The notes: a model not told the origin generated them from the letters alone. A DNA stretch of 64,000 nucleotides from Streptomyces zagrosensis (GCF_014203645.1 NZ_JACHJL010000002.1:682001-746000), one strand, 5' to 3'; shown: positions 42,608 to 52,258, counted from the stretch's first letter. Translations and numbers: made by a program.

Positions 42608-45600
42608 TCACTCGATGATGTCGAGCTGGGGCAGTGCATCGACGATCTTCATAGTCTCCAGACTGACGGTCACGATCCTCAGGAGAAGTTTGACGATGTA
42701 ACGGGGATCGTCCGACCAGTCGTTGGGATCGTTCACGATGCCGCTGGCCTTGTCGACCTTCACCTGATACCGATCGATGATCCACTCGATCGCGGAACGC
42801 GCACCGAGTTGATAGCGGTACGCCTCCTCCGGGATGTTGGAGAGCGTGACACGGCTGTTGTAGATGATTGTGGACCGGTCCCATTCGCCACCCTTCTTCA
42901 AGATCTTCATCTTCGTCACCCGGAACAGCTCGGAGGGCGGGGTGTCTGCGCTGCCGCTGATCTGTTCCACGATCCCGGCGTACGGGGCTGCCGCCTCGTA
43001 GTTGATGTGCAGGTCGACGAGCTTGCGACCGGCGTCGGCGAAGCCCTGGAAGTCGCGCACCTTGGGGATGCGGGGCAAGGATTTTTTCAGGTCTGCGGCG
43101 AACTGAGTGCGGTACTGCGGGGAGTGCAGTAGACCGTAGGCGTAGTAGAAGACGTCGTCCTTGGTGATCGTGTCGTCGGTGTACGTCTTGCGGTAGTCCA
43201 GGAGTGCTTCGTCGGTGATGTTGTCCACGCGCTCGTAGGCGTCGCCATCACTGTTGGCGGTGGCGAACAAGTCGTCCCCTGTGGGGAGCTCGCGGTATGC
43301 GTACCGGGCGAAGTACTGGCCGTTGCTCGACCCCCAGTAAGCGAGATCTGGGATGAGCTCCGTGGCATGGACGGAGAACGGCTTGTCAGACCCCATGCCG
43401 GTGACGTAGAACCCGAGGTTCTGGTGCTCTGGCGTCGGGAACAGGCGGGGGAGTTGGTAGACCATGTCGTTCAGGCGGGCGCTGAAGTACACGTTCTGCT
43501 TGGTGAAGGGTCGGTATGCAGCGGAGAAGCGGCGCTCTTCGTCGAAGGTGCGTACCCTCGCCCTTGCGATGTCCGTCTTGTCTGCTCGATTCCAGCTAAT
43601 TTTCTTCGGATCGTTGTCGATGTAGCGATCGACATCAGCGGCTGTGGGCATGCCCTGGAAGGCGGCCTCGCAGTGTGCCTCGAATTCCTTCAGCTGGTCG
43701 TTGTAGAAGTCGATCGTTGACCCGACGTTCTCCGTGAGCTTCGACTGGGAGAAGCTGTAGACCCAGGAGTCCCGGCCGGTCTTGAGGCCGCTGGAGTACA
43801 AGGAAAAGATGGCTTTCCCCCGAAGTGCCTTATCCTTCTCGCCGATGGCCTGGAAGGCTGCGAACCGCTCGTCCCGCTGGTTGATCCAATCGCCCTCCGC
43901 GCTCGGAGCGATTCGCTGCCACTCTACGGTGTCGAGTCCCTGGCCCGCCACGATGCGGAGCTTGTCCTCGCGGCTGAGGTAGTCGCCGATGTCCCGGTAA
44001 TAGAGCCGGCAACCCCCACTTGTCCCGCCCCCGATCCCGCCTTTGACCAGGATCAGAATGGCGACGGTGCTACGGCTTCCCGAGCCGAAGACCTTGCCGC
44101 CCTCCTTGCGGGACAGTTCGCCGGCAGTCCGCTGGTTGCCCCGCAGGTTGTAGCAGTAGATCGCGTCGAACTCATCCACCAGGGACAGGCGCAGCCCGTC
44201 GGCGGTATTGCCGTCGATGTAGCCGCCGTTGGAGACGTAGGCGATGACACCCTCGTCATTGATGCGGTCGGAGGCCCAGCGGATGGCGCGGATGTAGGAG
44301 TCGTAGAGGGAGTTCTTGTTGGTCGCCGTGGAGCGGGCGGCGTACGTGGTCTGGATGCGCTGGTCCAGGGCCTCGTACTTGGCGTTCTGGTTGTCATCGT
44401 TCTGGCTGTCCTGCCCCACCGAGTAAGGCGGGTTCCCGATGACGACCCGGATGTCCTGAGCCCGTTGCTTTCGCACGCGCTCGCTGTTGCCCTCAAGCCC
44501 CCCGAACAGGCGCTCCGCGTTGCCCTCGGCGAGCTGGAAGGTGTCCGTCAGGACGATGCCTTCGAAGGGGGTGTACGCCTTGGTTCCGCCCATGTCCTCG
44601 AAGGCGGCCTCGATGTTGACCGCCGCGATGTAGTAGGCGAGCAGCACAATTTCGTTGGCATGAAGTTCGCTGGCGTACTTGCGCAGGAGGTCGTCGGGCT
44701 TGATGAGGCCAGACTGGAGCAGGCGGACCATGAAGGTGCCGGTGCCGGTGAAGGGGTCGAGGATGTGGACGCCTTCGTCGGACAGGGAGGTGCCGAAGTG
44801 CTTGGCGAGGGCCTGGTCTGTTGAGCGAAGGATGAAGTCGACGATCTCGACGGGGGTGTAGACGATGCCGAGGGCGTCGGCGGTCTTGGGTAGGGCAGTC
44901 TTGAAGAACTTGTCGTACAGCTCGATGATGACGCGCTGACGGCCCTCATGGTTGTCGATGCCCTCTGCCCGCTTGCGGACGGAGTCGTAGAAGCCCTGGA
45001 GGGTCTTGGCTTCGTCGTCGAGACTTTGGTCGTCCAGGACATCGAGCATGCGCTGCATGGCCAGGGAGACGGGGTTACGTTCGGCGAACGCGTAGCCCTT
45101 GAAGAGCGCGTCGAAGACGGGCTTGGTGACGATGTGCTGGGTGAGCATGTCGAGCGCGTCGATCTCGGTGACGCCTGGGTTTATGCTCGCGCGCAGCTCG
45201 CCGAGGAAGGTGTCGAAGGCGGCCTGCTTGTCCGGGAGGGCGAGGGCGGCCTGGATGCGGGTCTTGTGGCGCTCCGCGATCTGGGCGATGTCCTTGGCCC
45301 AGTCCTCCCAGTACTGACGCTGGCCGACCTTCTTGACGATCTGGGCGTAGATCGCGTCGCGCCAGTCCTCCATGTGGAGTGCCGTCTGGACGTACTGGGC
45401 CGCGCTCGCCTCACCCTGCCCGTCACCGCCGTCCGCTTCGCCAGAGATGGACTCGCGGTCGTCCGTGGCGTTGGCGACCATGATGTTGTCGGGGCGGCGA
45501 TTGTTCAGGTCGAGCTGGTTAACGGTGGCGTTGAAGCGGTCGTCGTGGGCGCGCAGGGCCTGGAGGACCTGCCAGACAGTGCGGAATCGCCGGTTGTCGG

Positions 45601-47464
45601 CCAGGGCCTGCTCCGGCGGCATCCCCGCGGGGACGGCAATAGGGAGGATGATGTAGCCGTACTTCTTGCCTTCGGCCAGCCGCATGACACGGCCAACGGA
45701 CTGAACGACGTCGACGACGGAGTTGCGGGGGTGGAGGAAGAGGACGGCGTCCAGGCTGGGGACATCAACGCCTTCGGACAGACATCGGGCGTTGGAGAGG
45801 ATGCGGGCCTTGTTCGGGCCGGGGTCCTGCTTGAGCCAGTCAAGGAGGTCGTTGCGGCGCAGGGCGTTGAAGGTGCCGTCGACATGGCCGACGTCGCACT
45901 GGAGGATCTCCTCGTCGGCGCCGTCGTACGCCTGGACGACCTCGCGGAAGCGCTTGGCGAGTTCCTTGGATTCACTGATGTTCCGGGCGAAGGCCACGGC
46001 CCGCTGCATAGGTGCTTCACCCGGTTCGAAGCCGGAGCCGTCGGCGAGCTTGCCCGTGCGCTTGGCCATTCCGTTCCAGCAGCCGACGATCTTCGCGGCG
46101 TCGTCGAGGTTGAGCTCGTTGTTGTCGTCGGCGAGTTGCTGTTGGAGGGATTCGGCGACCTTGCCCTCGTCGATGGTGAGGATGAGGACCTTGTAGTCGG
46201 TCAGCAGACCCTGCTCGACGGCCTTGCCGAAGCCGAGGCGATGGAATTCCGGGCCGTAGAGGTCCTCGTCGTCCATGGAGCACAGGACGGTCTCGGTGTT
46301 CTTCGCGTCCGTCTTGGCGTCTTCGCTAAACAGGCGTGGGGTGGCCGTCATGTACAGGCGGCGGGCGGAACGGATGTAGCTGTTGTCGTGGACCTTCACG
46401 AAGTTCGACTCGTCGCCGGCCGTGAGGGTGGCGCCAGTGGTGCGGTGTGCTTCGTCGCACAGGATGAGATCGAAATTGGGCAGGCCGGCCCGTTGCGCCT
46501 GGGCGATGGTCTCGATGGACTGGTAGGTCGAGAAGACCACAGTCAGGCCGGGCCCTGCCTCCACGCTCGCAACCTGATTGATGAGCTTGGCAGTGCTGGT
46601 GGTGGCGGGGAGGGCCAGATCGTGTGTCGACATGTCCGTGCTGTCGGGGTCAACCTTCTTCTGCTTGCCGACCTTGGTGTCGGAGCAGACGGCGAAGCGC
46701 CGCATCGGCGTCTCGGTCTCGTACGACCACTCGCGCAGGGTCTGCGAGAGCAATGCGATTGAGGGGACCATGAAGAGCACGGTGGTGTGGTCGCCCTCGC
46801 CGCGCTTCGCGCGCTCCTGCTGGAGCCGCTCGACGATCTTCAGGCCGGTGAAGGTCTTGCCCGTGCCGCAGGCCATGATGAGTTTGCCACGCTGGTGCGC
46901 GGTGAACCCTTCGAAGACATCGTCAATGGCCTCGCGTTGGTACGGGCGCGGCGACTTCCTCCTGTGCAGCTTCAGATCGACTTCGAAGTGAATGCCGGAC
47001 TGCGGCGGCAGGTGCCAGTCCATCGGACTCGCGGCAATTTCGGACATACCGATGCGAGTCATCGGTGGCTGCTGGCCAGCCATAATGTCCTCCGCGTTGG
47101 GGCCCCACTTCTCCGTCGTGGAGATGATGATGCGGCGAACGAACCCGCCCTTGCCTGAGGTCGCCAAGAAGGAATCTATGTCCGCTTTCTGCACTGTATG
47201 TGCGGGCTCGTAGAACTTGCACTGGATGGCACAGAAGTCACCCGTATCCCGGTATTGCGCTACCAAGTCGATTCCGGTGTCTTTCTTGTTTCCTGCGGCG
47301 CCCGGCCAGTCGGCCCACAACCAGACGTGGCTGAACTGCTCGTTCCACCGCGGATCGGTGCGCAAGAACTGGACCATGAGTCGCTCGAAGCGTGTTCCGC
47401 GCTCGTGGTTGTCCTTCGACGTCTCGCGGATCAACTTCAGGACGTCGTGCACCGTCGTCGTCAC
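42608..47464 (-). CDS. Type ISP restriction-modification enzyme (nuclease-helicase-methylase single polypeptide)
   Basis: 1618 residues from GTG 47464 (CAGGGG upstream). Domain order: Mrr-like PD-(D/E)xK nuclease (Asp66, then AIQCKFY 79-85); SF2 translocase (CGTGKTFTG about 199-207, CDEAHRT 336-342, YMTATPR, SVGRVMRLAEG); gamma-class N6-adenine methylase (motif I DPFTGTGTFM about 900, motif IV NPPYSVG about 1010); and a C-terminal target-recognition region. Length and layout match LlaGI/LlaBIII-type enzymes, which methylate and, when translocating complexes collide, cut invading unmethylated DNA. No separate specificity or methylase gene is needed. All catalytic motifs are intact, so it is the likely fitness cargo of the element. 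Confidence 0.93.
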   Translation of the reverse strand: MTTTVHDVLKLIRETSKDNHERGTRFERLMVQFLRTDPRWNEQFSHVWLWADWPGAAGNKKDTGIDLVAQYRDTGDFCAIQCKFYEPAHTVQKADIDSFLATSGKGGFVRRIIISTTEKWGPNAEDIMAGQQPPMTRIGMSEIAASPMDWHLPPQSGIHFEVDLKLHRRKSPRPYQREAIDDVFEGFTAHQRGKLIMACGTGKTFTGLKIVERLQQERAKRGEGDHTTVLFMVPSIALLSQTLREWSYETETPMRRFAVCSDTKVGKQKKVDPDSTDMSTHDLALPATTSTAKLINQVASVEAGPGLTVVFSTYQSIETIAQAQRAGLPNFDLILCDEAHRTTGATLTAGDESNFVKVHDNSYIRSARRLYMTATPRLFSEDAKTDAKNTETVLCSMDDEDLYGPEFHRLGFGKAVEQGLLTDYKVLILTIDEGKVAESLQQQLADDNNELNLDDAAKIVGCWNGMAKRTGKLADGSGFEPGEAPMQRAVAFARNISESKELAKRFREVVQAYDGADEEILQCDVGHVDGTFNALRRNDLLDWLKQDPGPNKARILSNARCLSEGVDVPSLDAVLFLHPRNSVVDVVQSVGRVMRLAEGKKYGYIILPIAVPAGMPPEQALADNRRFRTVWQVLQALRAHDDRFNATVNQLDLNNRRPDNIMVANATDDRESISGEADGGDGQGEASAAQYVQTALHMEDWRDAIYAQIVKKVGQRQYWEDWAKDIAQIAERHKTRIQAALALPDKQAAFDTFLGELRASINPGVTEIDALDMLTQHIVTKPVFDALFKGYAFAERNPVSLAMQRMLDVLDDQSLDDEAKTLQGFYDSVRKRAEGIDNHEGRQRVIIELYDKFFKTALPKTADALGIVYTPVEIVDFILRSTDQALAKHFGTSLSDEGVHILDPFTGTGTFMVRLLQSGLIKPDDLLRKYASELHANEIVLLAYYIAAVNIEAAFEDMGGTKAYTPFEGIVLTDTFQLAEGNAERLFGGLEGNSERVRKQRAQDIRVVIGNPPYSVGQDSQNDDNQNAKYEALDQRIQTTYAARSTATNKNSLYDSYIRAIRWASDRINDEGVIAYVSNGGYIDGNTADGLRLSLVDEFDAIYCYNLRGNQRTAGELSRKEGGKVFGSGSRSTVAILILVKGGIGGGTSGGCRLYYRDIGDYLSREDKLRIVAGQGLDTVEWQRIAPSAEGDWINQRDERFAAFQAIGEKDKALRGKAIFSLYSSGLKTGRDSWVYSFSQSKLTENVGSTIDFYNDQLKEFEAHCEAAFQGMPTAADVDRYIDNDPKKISWNRADKTDIARARVRTFDEERRFSAAYRPFTKQNVYFSARLNDMVYQLPRLFPTPEHQNLGFYVTGMGSDKPFSVHATELIPDLAYWGSSNGQYFARYAYRELPTGDDLFATANSDGDAYERVDNITDEALLDYRKTYTDDTITKDDVFYYAYGLLHSPQYRTQFAADLKKSLPRIPKVRDFQGFADAGRKLVDLHINYEAAAPYAGIVEQISGSADTPPSELFRVTKMKILKKGGEWDRSTIIYNSRVTLSNIPEEAYRYQLGARSAIEWIIDRYQVKVDKASGIVNDPNDWSDDPRYIVKLLLRIVTVSLETMKIVDALPQLDIIE

Positions 47465-47855
47465 AGCCCCTGCTTCCTTCGCCGCCGCATGGCGCCGTTC
47501 ATCTGGTCTCTAGGCCCCTACGCATTCAACCCGGAGAGACCCTATCTGCGGCGGGAGTCGTGACCCGGAGGAACGTGCGGTTCCCGAGGGCGCCGGCTCC
47601 TTGAGCGGGAGACGGTCTCCCGACTGGCGAAGGAGGGGCCAGTCCCGCTCAGGGGTGGGCGCGTCCGACGTTCAGTGCGGGATCCGTATCGAGGACCCAG
47701 GCGGACCGCGTCCGCTGCCATGGTTACCGGACTGAATGCGCGCAGATGCGCTGCTATTCGTGGGCGTCAGGCTCGCGTCGGCCTCGACAACCAGGACCGT
47801 GATCTGGTCGGTCCGTGTCCCGGTAGGTCAACTGCAACCGAAACTGCAATTACCA
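47465..47855. other. Non-coding interval ending at attR
   Basis: No gene recognised. It contains the Type ISP promoter region and, near its right end, AACTGCAACC at 47830-47839 and AACTGCAA at 47842-47849, matching AACTGCAACC at 39623-39632 inside the other end: candidate integrase arm-binding sites. Confidence 0.5.
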
Positions 47856-47897
47856 ACGTTGAAGGGCCCCACCGCAAGCGGTGGGGCCCTTCAACGT
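47856..47897 (-). terminator. tRNA-Ser terminator hairpin
   Basis: ACGTTGAAGGGCCCCACCGC is followed by AA and its exact complement: a 20-bp stem. It lies 18 bases beyond the 3' end of tRNA-Ser. An identical copy in attL is at 39402-39443. Confidence 0.9.
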
Positions 47898-47971
47898 ATT
47901 GCCCGGTGAGAGCAATGGCGGAGGATACGAGATTCGAACTCGTGAGGGGTTGCCCCCAACACGCTTTCCAA
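47856..47971. repeat. attR: 116-bp direct repeat, intact-tRNA side
   Basis: Same sequence as 39402-39517 with one mismatch. It includes the terminator and the 3' 56 bases of tRNA-Ser; the remaining 5' part of the tRNA (47972-48003) is chromosomal. Confidence 0.92.
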
Positions 47972-48003
47972 GCGTGCGCCCTAGGCCACTAGGCGAATCC
48001 TCC
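47916..48003 (-). tRNA. tRNA-Ser (GGA anticodon)
   Basis: 88 bases with encoded CCA. The acceptor stem GGAGGAT pairs with ATCCTCC, followed by discriminator G and CCA. The anticodon loop reads CTTGGAAAG; a long variable arm (GGGGGCAACCCC) and the T arm GAGTTCGAATCTC are present. It is the integration target of the element to its left. An intact gene is retained. Confidence 0.95.
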
Positions 48004-48097
48004 GCCGCAAACAATACAAGACGGGAAGCAGTGCTCGCGAACCCGATCCGGAGGTGGCCCGGGGCGGTCACGGGAGGGGGTCGGCATCCGCTAGGGT

Positions 48098-48195
48098 GGG
48101 GGGCAGCCCCTCACGTGGCGCTATCTCACCGAAATCCCCCAGGGCCGGAAGGCAGCAAGGGTAAGTGGGCTCTGGCGGGTGCGTGGGGGGCGTTT
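48098..48195 (+). ncRNA. ffs: Signal recognition particle RNA (4.5S type)
   Basis: The conserved apical hairpin GGGCCGGAAGGCAGCAAGGG (GGAA tetraloop and the asymmetric bulge that bind Ffh) lies at 48142-48161. Flanking arms AGCCCCTCACG and CGTGGGGGG can pair. It is followed by a T-rich stretch near 48190-48202. Placement directly upstream of dnaX is usual in actinomycetes. Ends are approximate. Confidence 0.9.
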
Positions 48196-48340
48196 GCGTT
48201 TTTCTGAGGCTTGTGGGGCCGGGTGTGACCAGTGCCTCAGACGGTTACGGGCCCCGGGGCGAGAGGGTCGTCGGCGTGTGGGCGGTCGTGGATCTTCTGG
48301 TGTGGGTCGGTTGTCAGTGGGGGCCGATATCGTCGTATGC

Positions 48341-50968
48341 GTGTCGTCCCTCGCGCTTTACCGCCGCTACCGCCCCGAGACCTTCGCCGAGGTCATCGGG
48401 CAGGAGCATGTCACCAGCCCGTTGCAGCAGGCGCTGCGGAACAACCGGGTCAATCACGCGTATCTCTTCAGTGGTCCGCGCGGCTGTGGCAAGACGACCA
48501 GCGCGCGCATCCTCGCCCGCTGCCTGAACTGTGAGCAGGGCCCCACACCCACGCCCTGCGGCACGTGTCAGTCCTGCCTCGATCTTGCGCGTAACGGGCC
48601 CGGTTCGATCGACGTCATCGAGATCGACGCCGCCTCGCATGGTGGTGTGGACGACGCGCGTGATCTGCGGGAAAAGGCGTTCTTCGGCCCGGCGTCCAGC
48701 CGGTACAAGATCTACATCATCGACGAGGCCCACATGGTCACCCCAGCGGGCTTCAACGCCCTGCTGAAGGTGGTCGAAGAGCCGCCGGAGCACTTGAAGT
48801 TCATCTTCGCGACCACCGAGCCAGAGAAGGTCATCGGCACGATCCGGTCGCGTACGCACCACTATCCGTTTCGGCTCGTGCCGCCTGGGACGTTGCGTGA
48901 GTATCTGGCCGAGGTGTGCGGTCGCGAGGAGAGCCCGGTCGAGGAGGGCGTGCTGCCTCTGGTCGTACGGGCCGGGGCCGGGTCCGTACGGGATTCGATG
49001 TCCGTCATGGACCAGCTCCTCGCCGGAGCCACCGAGGGCGGTGTGACGTATGCCATGGCGACCTCCCTGCTCGGTTATACGGACGGCTCGCTGCTTGACG
49101 CGGTCGTGGACGCGTTCGCGGCGGATGACGGAGCAGCCACGTTCGAGGTGGTGGACCAGGTTATCGAGGGCGGCAACGACCCCCGGCGGTTCGTCGCTGA
49201 CCTGCTGGAGCGGCTGCGCGACCTGGTGATCCTCGCGGCCGTCCCGGACGCGGCGACCAAGGGGCTCATCGACGCCCCCGCGGATGTGGTCGAGCGGATG
49301 CAGGCACAGGCTTCGGTGTTCGGCGCGGCTGAGCTCAGCCGCGCTGCCGACCTGGTCAACGAGGGTCTTACGGAGATGCGCGGGGCCACATCACCCCGGT
49401 TGCAATTGGAACTCATCTGCGCGCGGGTGCTGCTGCCCGCCGCGTTCGATGACGAGCGCTCGGTGCAGGCCAGGCTGGACAAGCTGGAGCGTAGCGCGAT
49501 GACGAGCGGGATCGTTGGCACGCCACCGGGCGGGCCTGCGATGGGGTACGTGCCAGGGCCCGAGGGGCATGGCATTCCCGCCACTGGGCCGGTGCCGCCT
49601 TCGGGTCCCGGTGGCCCGGCCGTCGTGCGAGCAGCGGTGGCGGGCCGCGATGTGGGCCCGGGCTCCGGTGGTGGAGCGAGCGAGTACGAGGGTGCGGTCG
49701 TCGGCTCTGATGCGCAGGCCAACGGTGGCGCGCAGCCCGGGCCCGGTGTGGGTGCGGCCGGGGGTGGGCCCGGCGGCGGAGCTGGGCAACCCGGTGAGCA
49801 ACCGGGCGAAGGCCAGCGGCCGGGAACCTGGCCTACGCGAGGGGGCGCTGCGGCTGGTGCTGGTGTCGCGGGCGGTGCTGGTGCGGCCCGGGCCGCTGGC
49901 GCCTGGCCTGGTGCTGGTGGTGGTGCTGGCGATAGCTCGTACGGGCAGGTGGGTGGCGGCTCGGAGGCGGCTCCGGCCGGCCCGGGCGGTGGCGTGGGCC
50001 AGCGTGGCGTGGGAGGGCAGGCTGGGGCCGGTCAGAGTCAGGCCGGCCAGAGTCAGGTCGGTCAGAGTCAGGCTGGGCAGGGCGGCGGTATGGCGCAGGG
50101 TGCCGCGCAGGTGCGGCAGATGTGGCCGAACATTCTGGAGGCGGTGAAGAACCGGCGCCGCTTCACCTGGATTCTGCTCGACCAGAATGCGCAGGTCGTC
50201 GGCTTCGACGGGACCGTTCTCCAGGTCGGGTTCTCCAGTGCCGGAGCCCGCGACAGCTTTGTCAGCAGTGGCAGCGAGGACGTACTGCGTGAGGCGCTTA
50301 GCGGGCAGCTTGGCGTGCAATGGCGGATTGAGGCCGTCGTTGACCCCTCGGGTGGCACGGGACCGGCCCGGGGCGGGGCGCCGGGTGGAAGTTCCGGTGG
50401 CTTCGGTGCGAGTGGCCGTGGTGGTGGTGGTGGCTTTGGTGGCGCGGGGGAATTCGGGGCCGGGGCTGGCGGGGGCGGGGGTGGAGGCGGTTTTGGTGGT
50501 GGCGCCTCGGCTGCCCCGCCGCGGCAGGCCGCGCCGCCGGCCTTACCGCCGTCGTCCGGCGGGCCAGGTCAGGGCGCAGCCGGGCCGGGAGGTGCGGGTG
50601 GTTCGGCGGGGCCCGGCGACTCCGGTGGGGTTGGCGGTGGAGTTGGGTTGGGCGGCGGACCGGGGGGTTCCGGTGCCGCGGGTGGCTCGGGGCCCGGTGG
50701 CGGCGGCAGCCAGGGGGCTCAGCGTGCGCGGCAGGCCGCCTCGTCCGGTGCGGCGGGCGGCGCGGAGGCCAGCGGAGCAGCGGGCGCTGGAGCCGGCGGC
50801 TCGAACGGGCGCAGCTCGTACGGGGAACGGCAGTCGGCTCCCGTGGCGCCGGAGTACGACATGCCGGCCGAGGATGACGCGGATCTGGATGAGAGCGCGC
50901 TCAGCGGTCATGACCTGATCGTGCGGGAACTGGGCGCGACGGTTATAGAGGAGATCGCTGACGAGTAA
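48341..50968 (+). CDS. dnaX: DNA polymerase III gamma/tau subunit
   Basis: 875 residues from GTG 48341 (SSLALYRRYRPETFAEVIGQ). AAA+ clamp-loader core: Walker A GPRGCGKT (45-52), zinc knuckle CLNC...CGTCQSC (61-79), DEAH-type IIDEAHMVTPAGFNALLKVVEEPP and sensor motif FIFATTEPEKVIGTIRSRTHHY. Domain III ends near residue 390. After that come several hundred residues of Gly/Ala/Ser/Pro sequence, including GQSQ repeats, interrupted by a folded island (about 640-710, MWPNILEAVKNRRRFTWILL) that resembles tau domain V, which contacts the polymerase. It loads the beta clamp at the replication fork. Confidence 0.96.
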   Translation: MSSLALYRRYRPETFAEVIGQEHVTSPLQQALRNNRVNHAYLFSGPRGCGKTTSARILARCLNCEQGPTPTPCGTCQSCLDLARNGPGSIDVIEIDAASHGGVDDARDLREKAFFGPASSRYKIYIIDEAHMVTPAGFNALLKVVEEPPEHLKFIFATTEPEKVIGTIRSRTHHYPFRLVPPGTLREYLAEVCGREESPVEEGVLPLVVRAGAGSVRDSMSVMDQLLAGATEGGVTYAMATSLLGYTDGSLLDAVVDAFAADDGAATFEVVDQVIEGGNDPRRFVADLLERLRDLVILAAVPDAATKGLIDAPADVVERMQAQASVFGAAELSRAADLVNEGLTEMRGATSPRLQLELICARVLLPAAFDDERSVQARLDKLERSAMTSGIVGTPPGGPAMGYVPGPEGHGIPATGPVPPSGPGGPAVVRAAVAGRDVGPGSGGGASEYEGAVVGSDAQANGGAQPGPGVGAAGGGPGGGAGQPGEQPGEGQRPGTWPTRGGAAAGAGVAGGAGAARAAGAWPGAGGGAGDSSYGQVGGGSEAAPAGPGGGVGQRGVGGQAGAGQSQAGQSQVGQSQAGQGGGMAQGAAQVRQMWPNILEAVKNRRRFTWILLDQNAQVVGFDGTVLQVGFSSAGARDSFVSSGSEDVLREALSGQLGVQWRIEAVVDPSGGTGPARGGAPGGSSGGFGASGRGGGGGFGGAGEFGAGAGGGGGGGGFGGGASAAPPRQAAPPALPPSSGGPGQGAAGPGGAGGSAGPGDSGGVGGGVGLGGGPGGSGAAGGSGPGGGGSQGAQRARQAASSGAAGGAEASGAAGAGAGGSNGRSSYGERQSAPVAPEYDMPAEDDADLDESALSGHDLIVRELGATVIEEIADE

Positions 50969-51255
50969 CTGAGCCGCAAGGCGTGTGTTCCGCGTGGTGG
51001 TCGCCTGGTGTAGCCCCATCTCGTACTACTCGCTTGCGCCCGGCTTCGACTCGTTCGGTTCGCTCCCCCTAGCTCGCTGCGTCTTGTTCGCTGCGTTTTG
51101 TTCGCTCGGTTTGGCTCAGTCGGGCGGGGCCGGGTCGGTCAGTCGGGCGGACGCCGCGCTGTGATGCGCTGAGCTGCGTGTGTGTTCGTTGCGTGGGGTG
51201 TCTAGCGGTTCGTTGAGGAAGGCCCCCGGAAGGCCAGGGGTAGGCCGAGGAATGG

Positions 51256-51717
51256 CTAGGGGAGGTCGCTGTTGCCGTCCAGGTTGGTGATGATGCGGCG
51301 CAGGACGTCGAGCGCCGCCACGTACTCGGTTGGCTCGATTCCCCTATGCATCTGCTCGTGAGCGCGGGCATTGCGGGATCTGGCGCGGAGACGGCCGGCC
51401 TCGCCGGAGTCGGTCAGGGCCAAGGTCAGGGCCGAGGGGTCTTCCGTCATCCACCCGCGGGCAGTCAGGTCGTCGAAGACGCCTGCGAAGTCGATGCTCA
51501 GGTCGTCGAACCGGGCCAGCTTCTCGGCGAGGCTGGCGCGGGTCCAGGTGCCGGGTGAGCCGGCGACGTGGTTGAGGGTCCACCAGTGCGGCTGGGTCAG
51601 GTCTTCCACGGCCAATTCTGTCCGAATGCGACCGACCACGGTCCGGTAGGTTTCGCCGCTCCAGTAACCGATGGGCTGCGTGGCGAGCTCGTCGTGTGCG
51701 TACTGCTTCATGGCCAT
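51256..51717 (-). CDS. MarR-like winged-helix protein
   Basis: 153 residues, ATG 51717 with GAGGAG upstream (a second ATG at 51711). Predicted helices and a wing: YWSGETYRTVVGRIRTELA, LTQPHWWTLNHVAGSPGTWT, LTARGWMTEDPSALTLALTD (recognition helix and wing) and a dimerisation helix at the C-terminus. The layout is that of MarR-family or related winged-helix proteins. It sits alone between dnaX and ybaB, convergent with dnaX. Ligand unknown. Confidence 0.6.
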   Translation of the reverse strand: MAMKQYAHDELATQPIGYWSGETYRTVVGRIRTELAVEDLTQPHWWTLNHVAGSPGTWTRASLAEKLARFDDLSIDFAGVFDDLTARGWMTEDPSALTLALTDSGEAGRLRARSRNARAHEQMHRGIEPTEYVAALDVLRRIITNLDGNSDLP

Positions 51718-51922
51718 GGCGATGTGCTCCTCAACAGGGTGGATTGGGTGCGCATCACGTTAGAAGTTGAACCGAGATTGAGGTCAAGCGGTTGGAGAGC
51801 CGTCTCCTCCCTGGCTCGTACTACTGCCTCCGGCCTCCTTCGTACGGCGTAGGGCGTGGGAACCGCCGAACACGTAGGCTCGGGCTACCCGAAAACGTTC
51901 GTCTACAGCCAGGAGCCAGCTC

Positions 51923-52258
51923 GTGATCCCCGGTGGCGGTCAGCCCGACATGCAGCAGTTGCTACAGCAGGCGCAGAAGATGCAGCAGGACCTCGCGGTG
52001 GCTCAGGAAGAGCTGGCGCGGACGCCGGTCGAGGGGTCGGCCGGTGGTGGTCTCGTCAAGGCCACGGTGACCGGGGGCGGCGAGCTCCAGGGCCTGGTCA
52101 TCGACCCGAAGGCGGTGGACCCTGAGGACACGGAGACTCTCGCGGACCTGATCATCGCCGCTGTACGGGACGCCAATCAGTCCGCGCAGGAGCTTCAGCA
52201 GCAAAAGCTCGGACCGCTTGCCCAGGGCCTGGGCGGTATGCCTGGACTCTCCTTCTAA
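51923..52258 (+). CDS. ybaB: YbaB/EbfC nucleoid-associated protein
   Basis: 111 residues from GTG 51923, AGGAG eight bases upstream. Signature [42 protein letters not shown] and [17 protein letters not shown]. This small dimer binds DNA and is nearly always beside dnaX and recR, as here (recR starts 210 bases later). Confidence 0.95.
   Translation: MIPGGGQPDMQQLLQQAQKMQQDLAVAQEELARTPVEGSAGGGLVKATVTGGGELQGLVIDPKAVDPEDTETLADLIIAAVRDANQSAQELQQQKLGPLAQGLGGMPGLSF

Larger units (their letters stand above)
39402..47971. mobile_element. Integrated genetic element in tRNA-Ser(GGA), about 8.45 kb
   Basis: Bounded by the 116-bp repeats; the repeat-to-repeat distance is 8,454 bases. One end keeps the full tRNA-Ser gene (47916-48003), the other only the 3' part, the signature of tyrosine-recombinase integration into a tRNA anticodon loop. 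Inside are an integrase remnant, a Nudix remnant, small genes and a Type ISP restriction enzyme; no replication or transfer gene. AACTGCAACC, a candidate integrase arm site, occurs inside both ends (39623-39632 and 47830-47839). Confidence 0.88.

Noticed and set aside
44948..46762. A 604-aa plus-strand gene opposite the Type ISP gene
   Set aside because: It lies wholly antisense to conserved helicase and methylase motifs and has Val/Gly/Glu-biased shadow composition.
47675..47992. Plus-strand gene overlapping attR
   Set aside because: It runs through the tRNA-Ser gene and its terminator on the opposite strand; not coding.
50000..50110. Programmed frameshift in dnaX giving a gamma subunit
   Set aside because: No slippery A-rich heptamer with downstream hairpin is visible in this GC-rich region.
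49391..50320. Minus-strand gene antisense to dnaX
   Set aside because: Open frame caused by G+C bias opposite the Gly/Ala-rich linker; no motif or start site.
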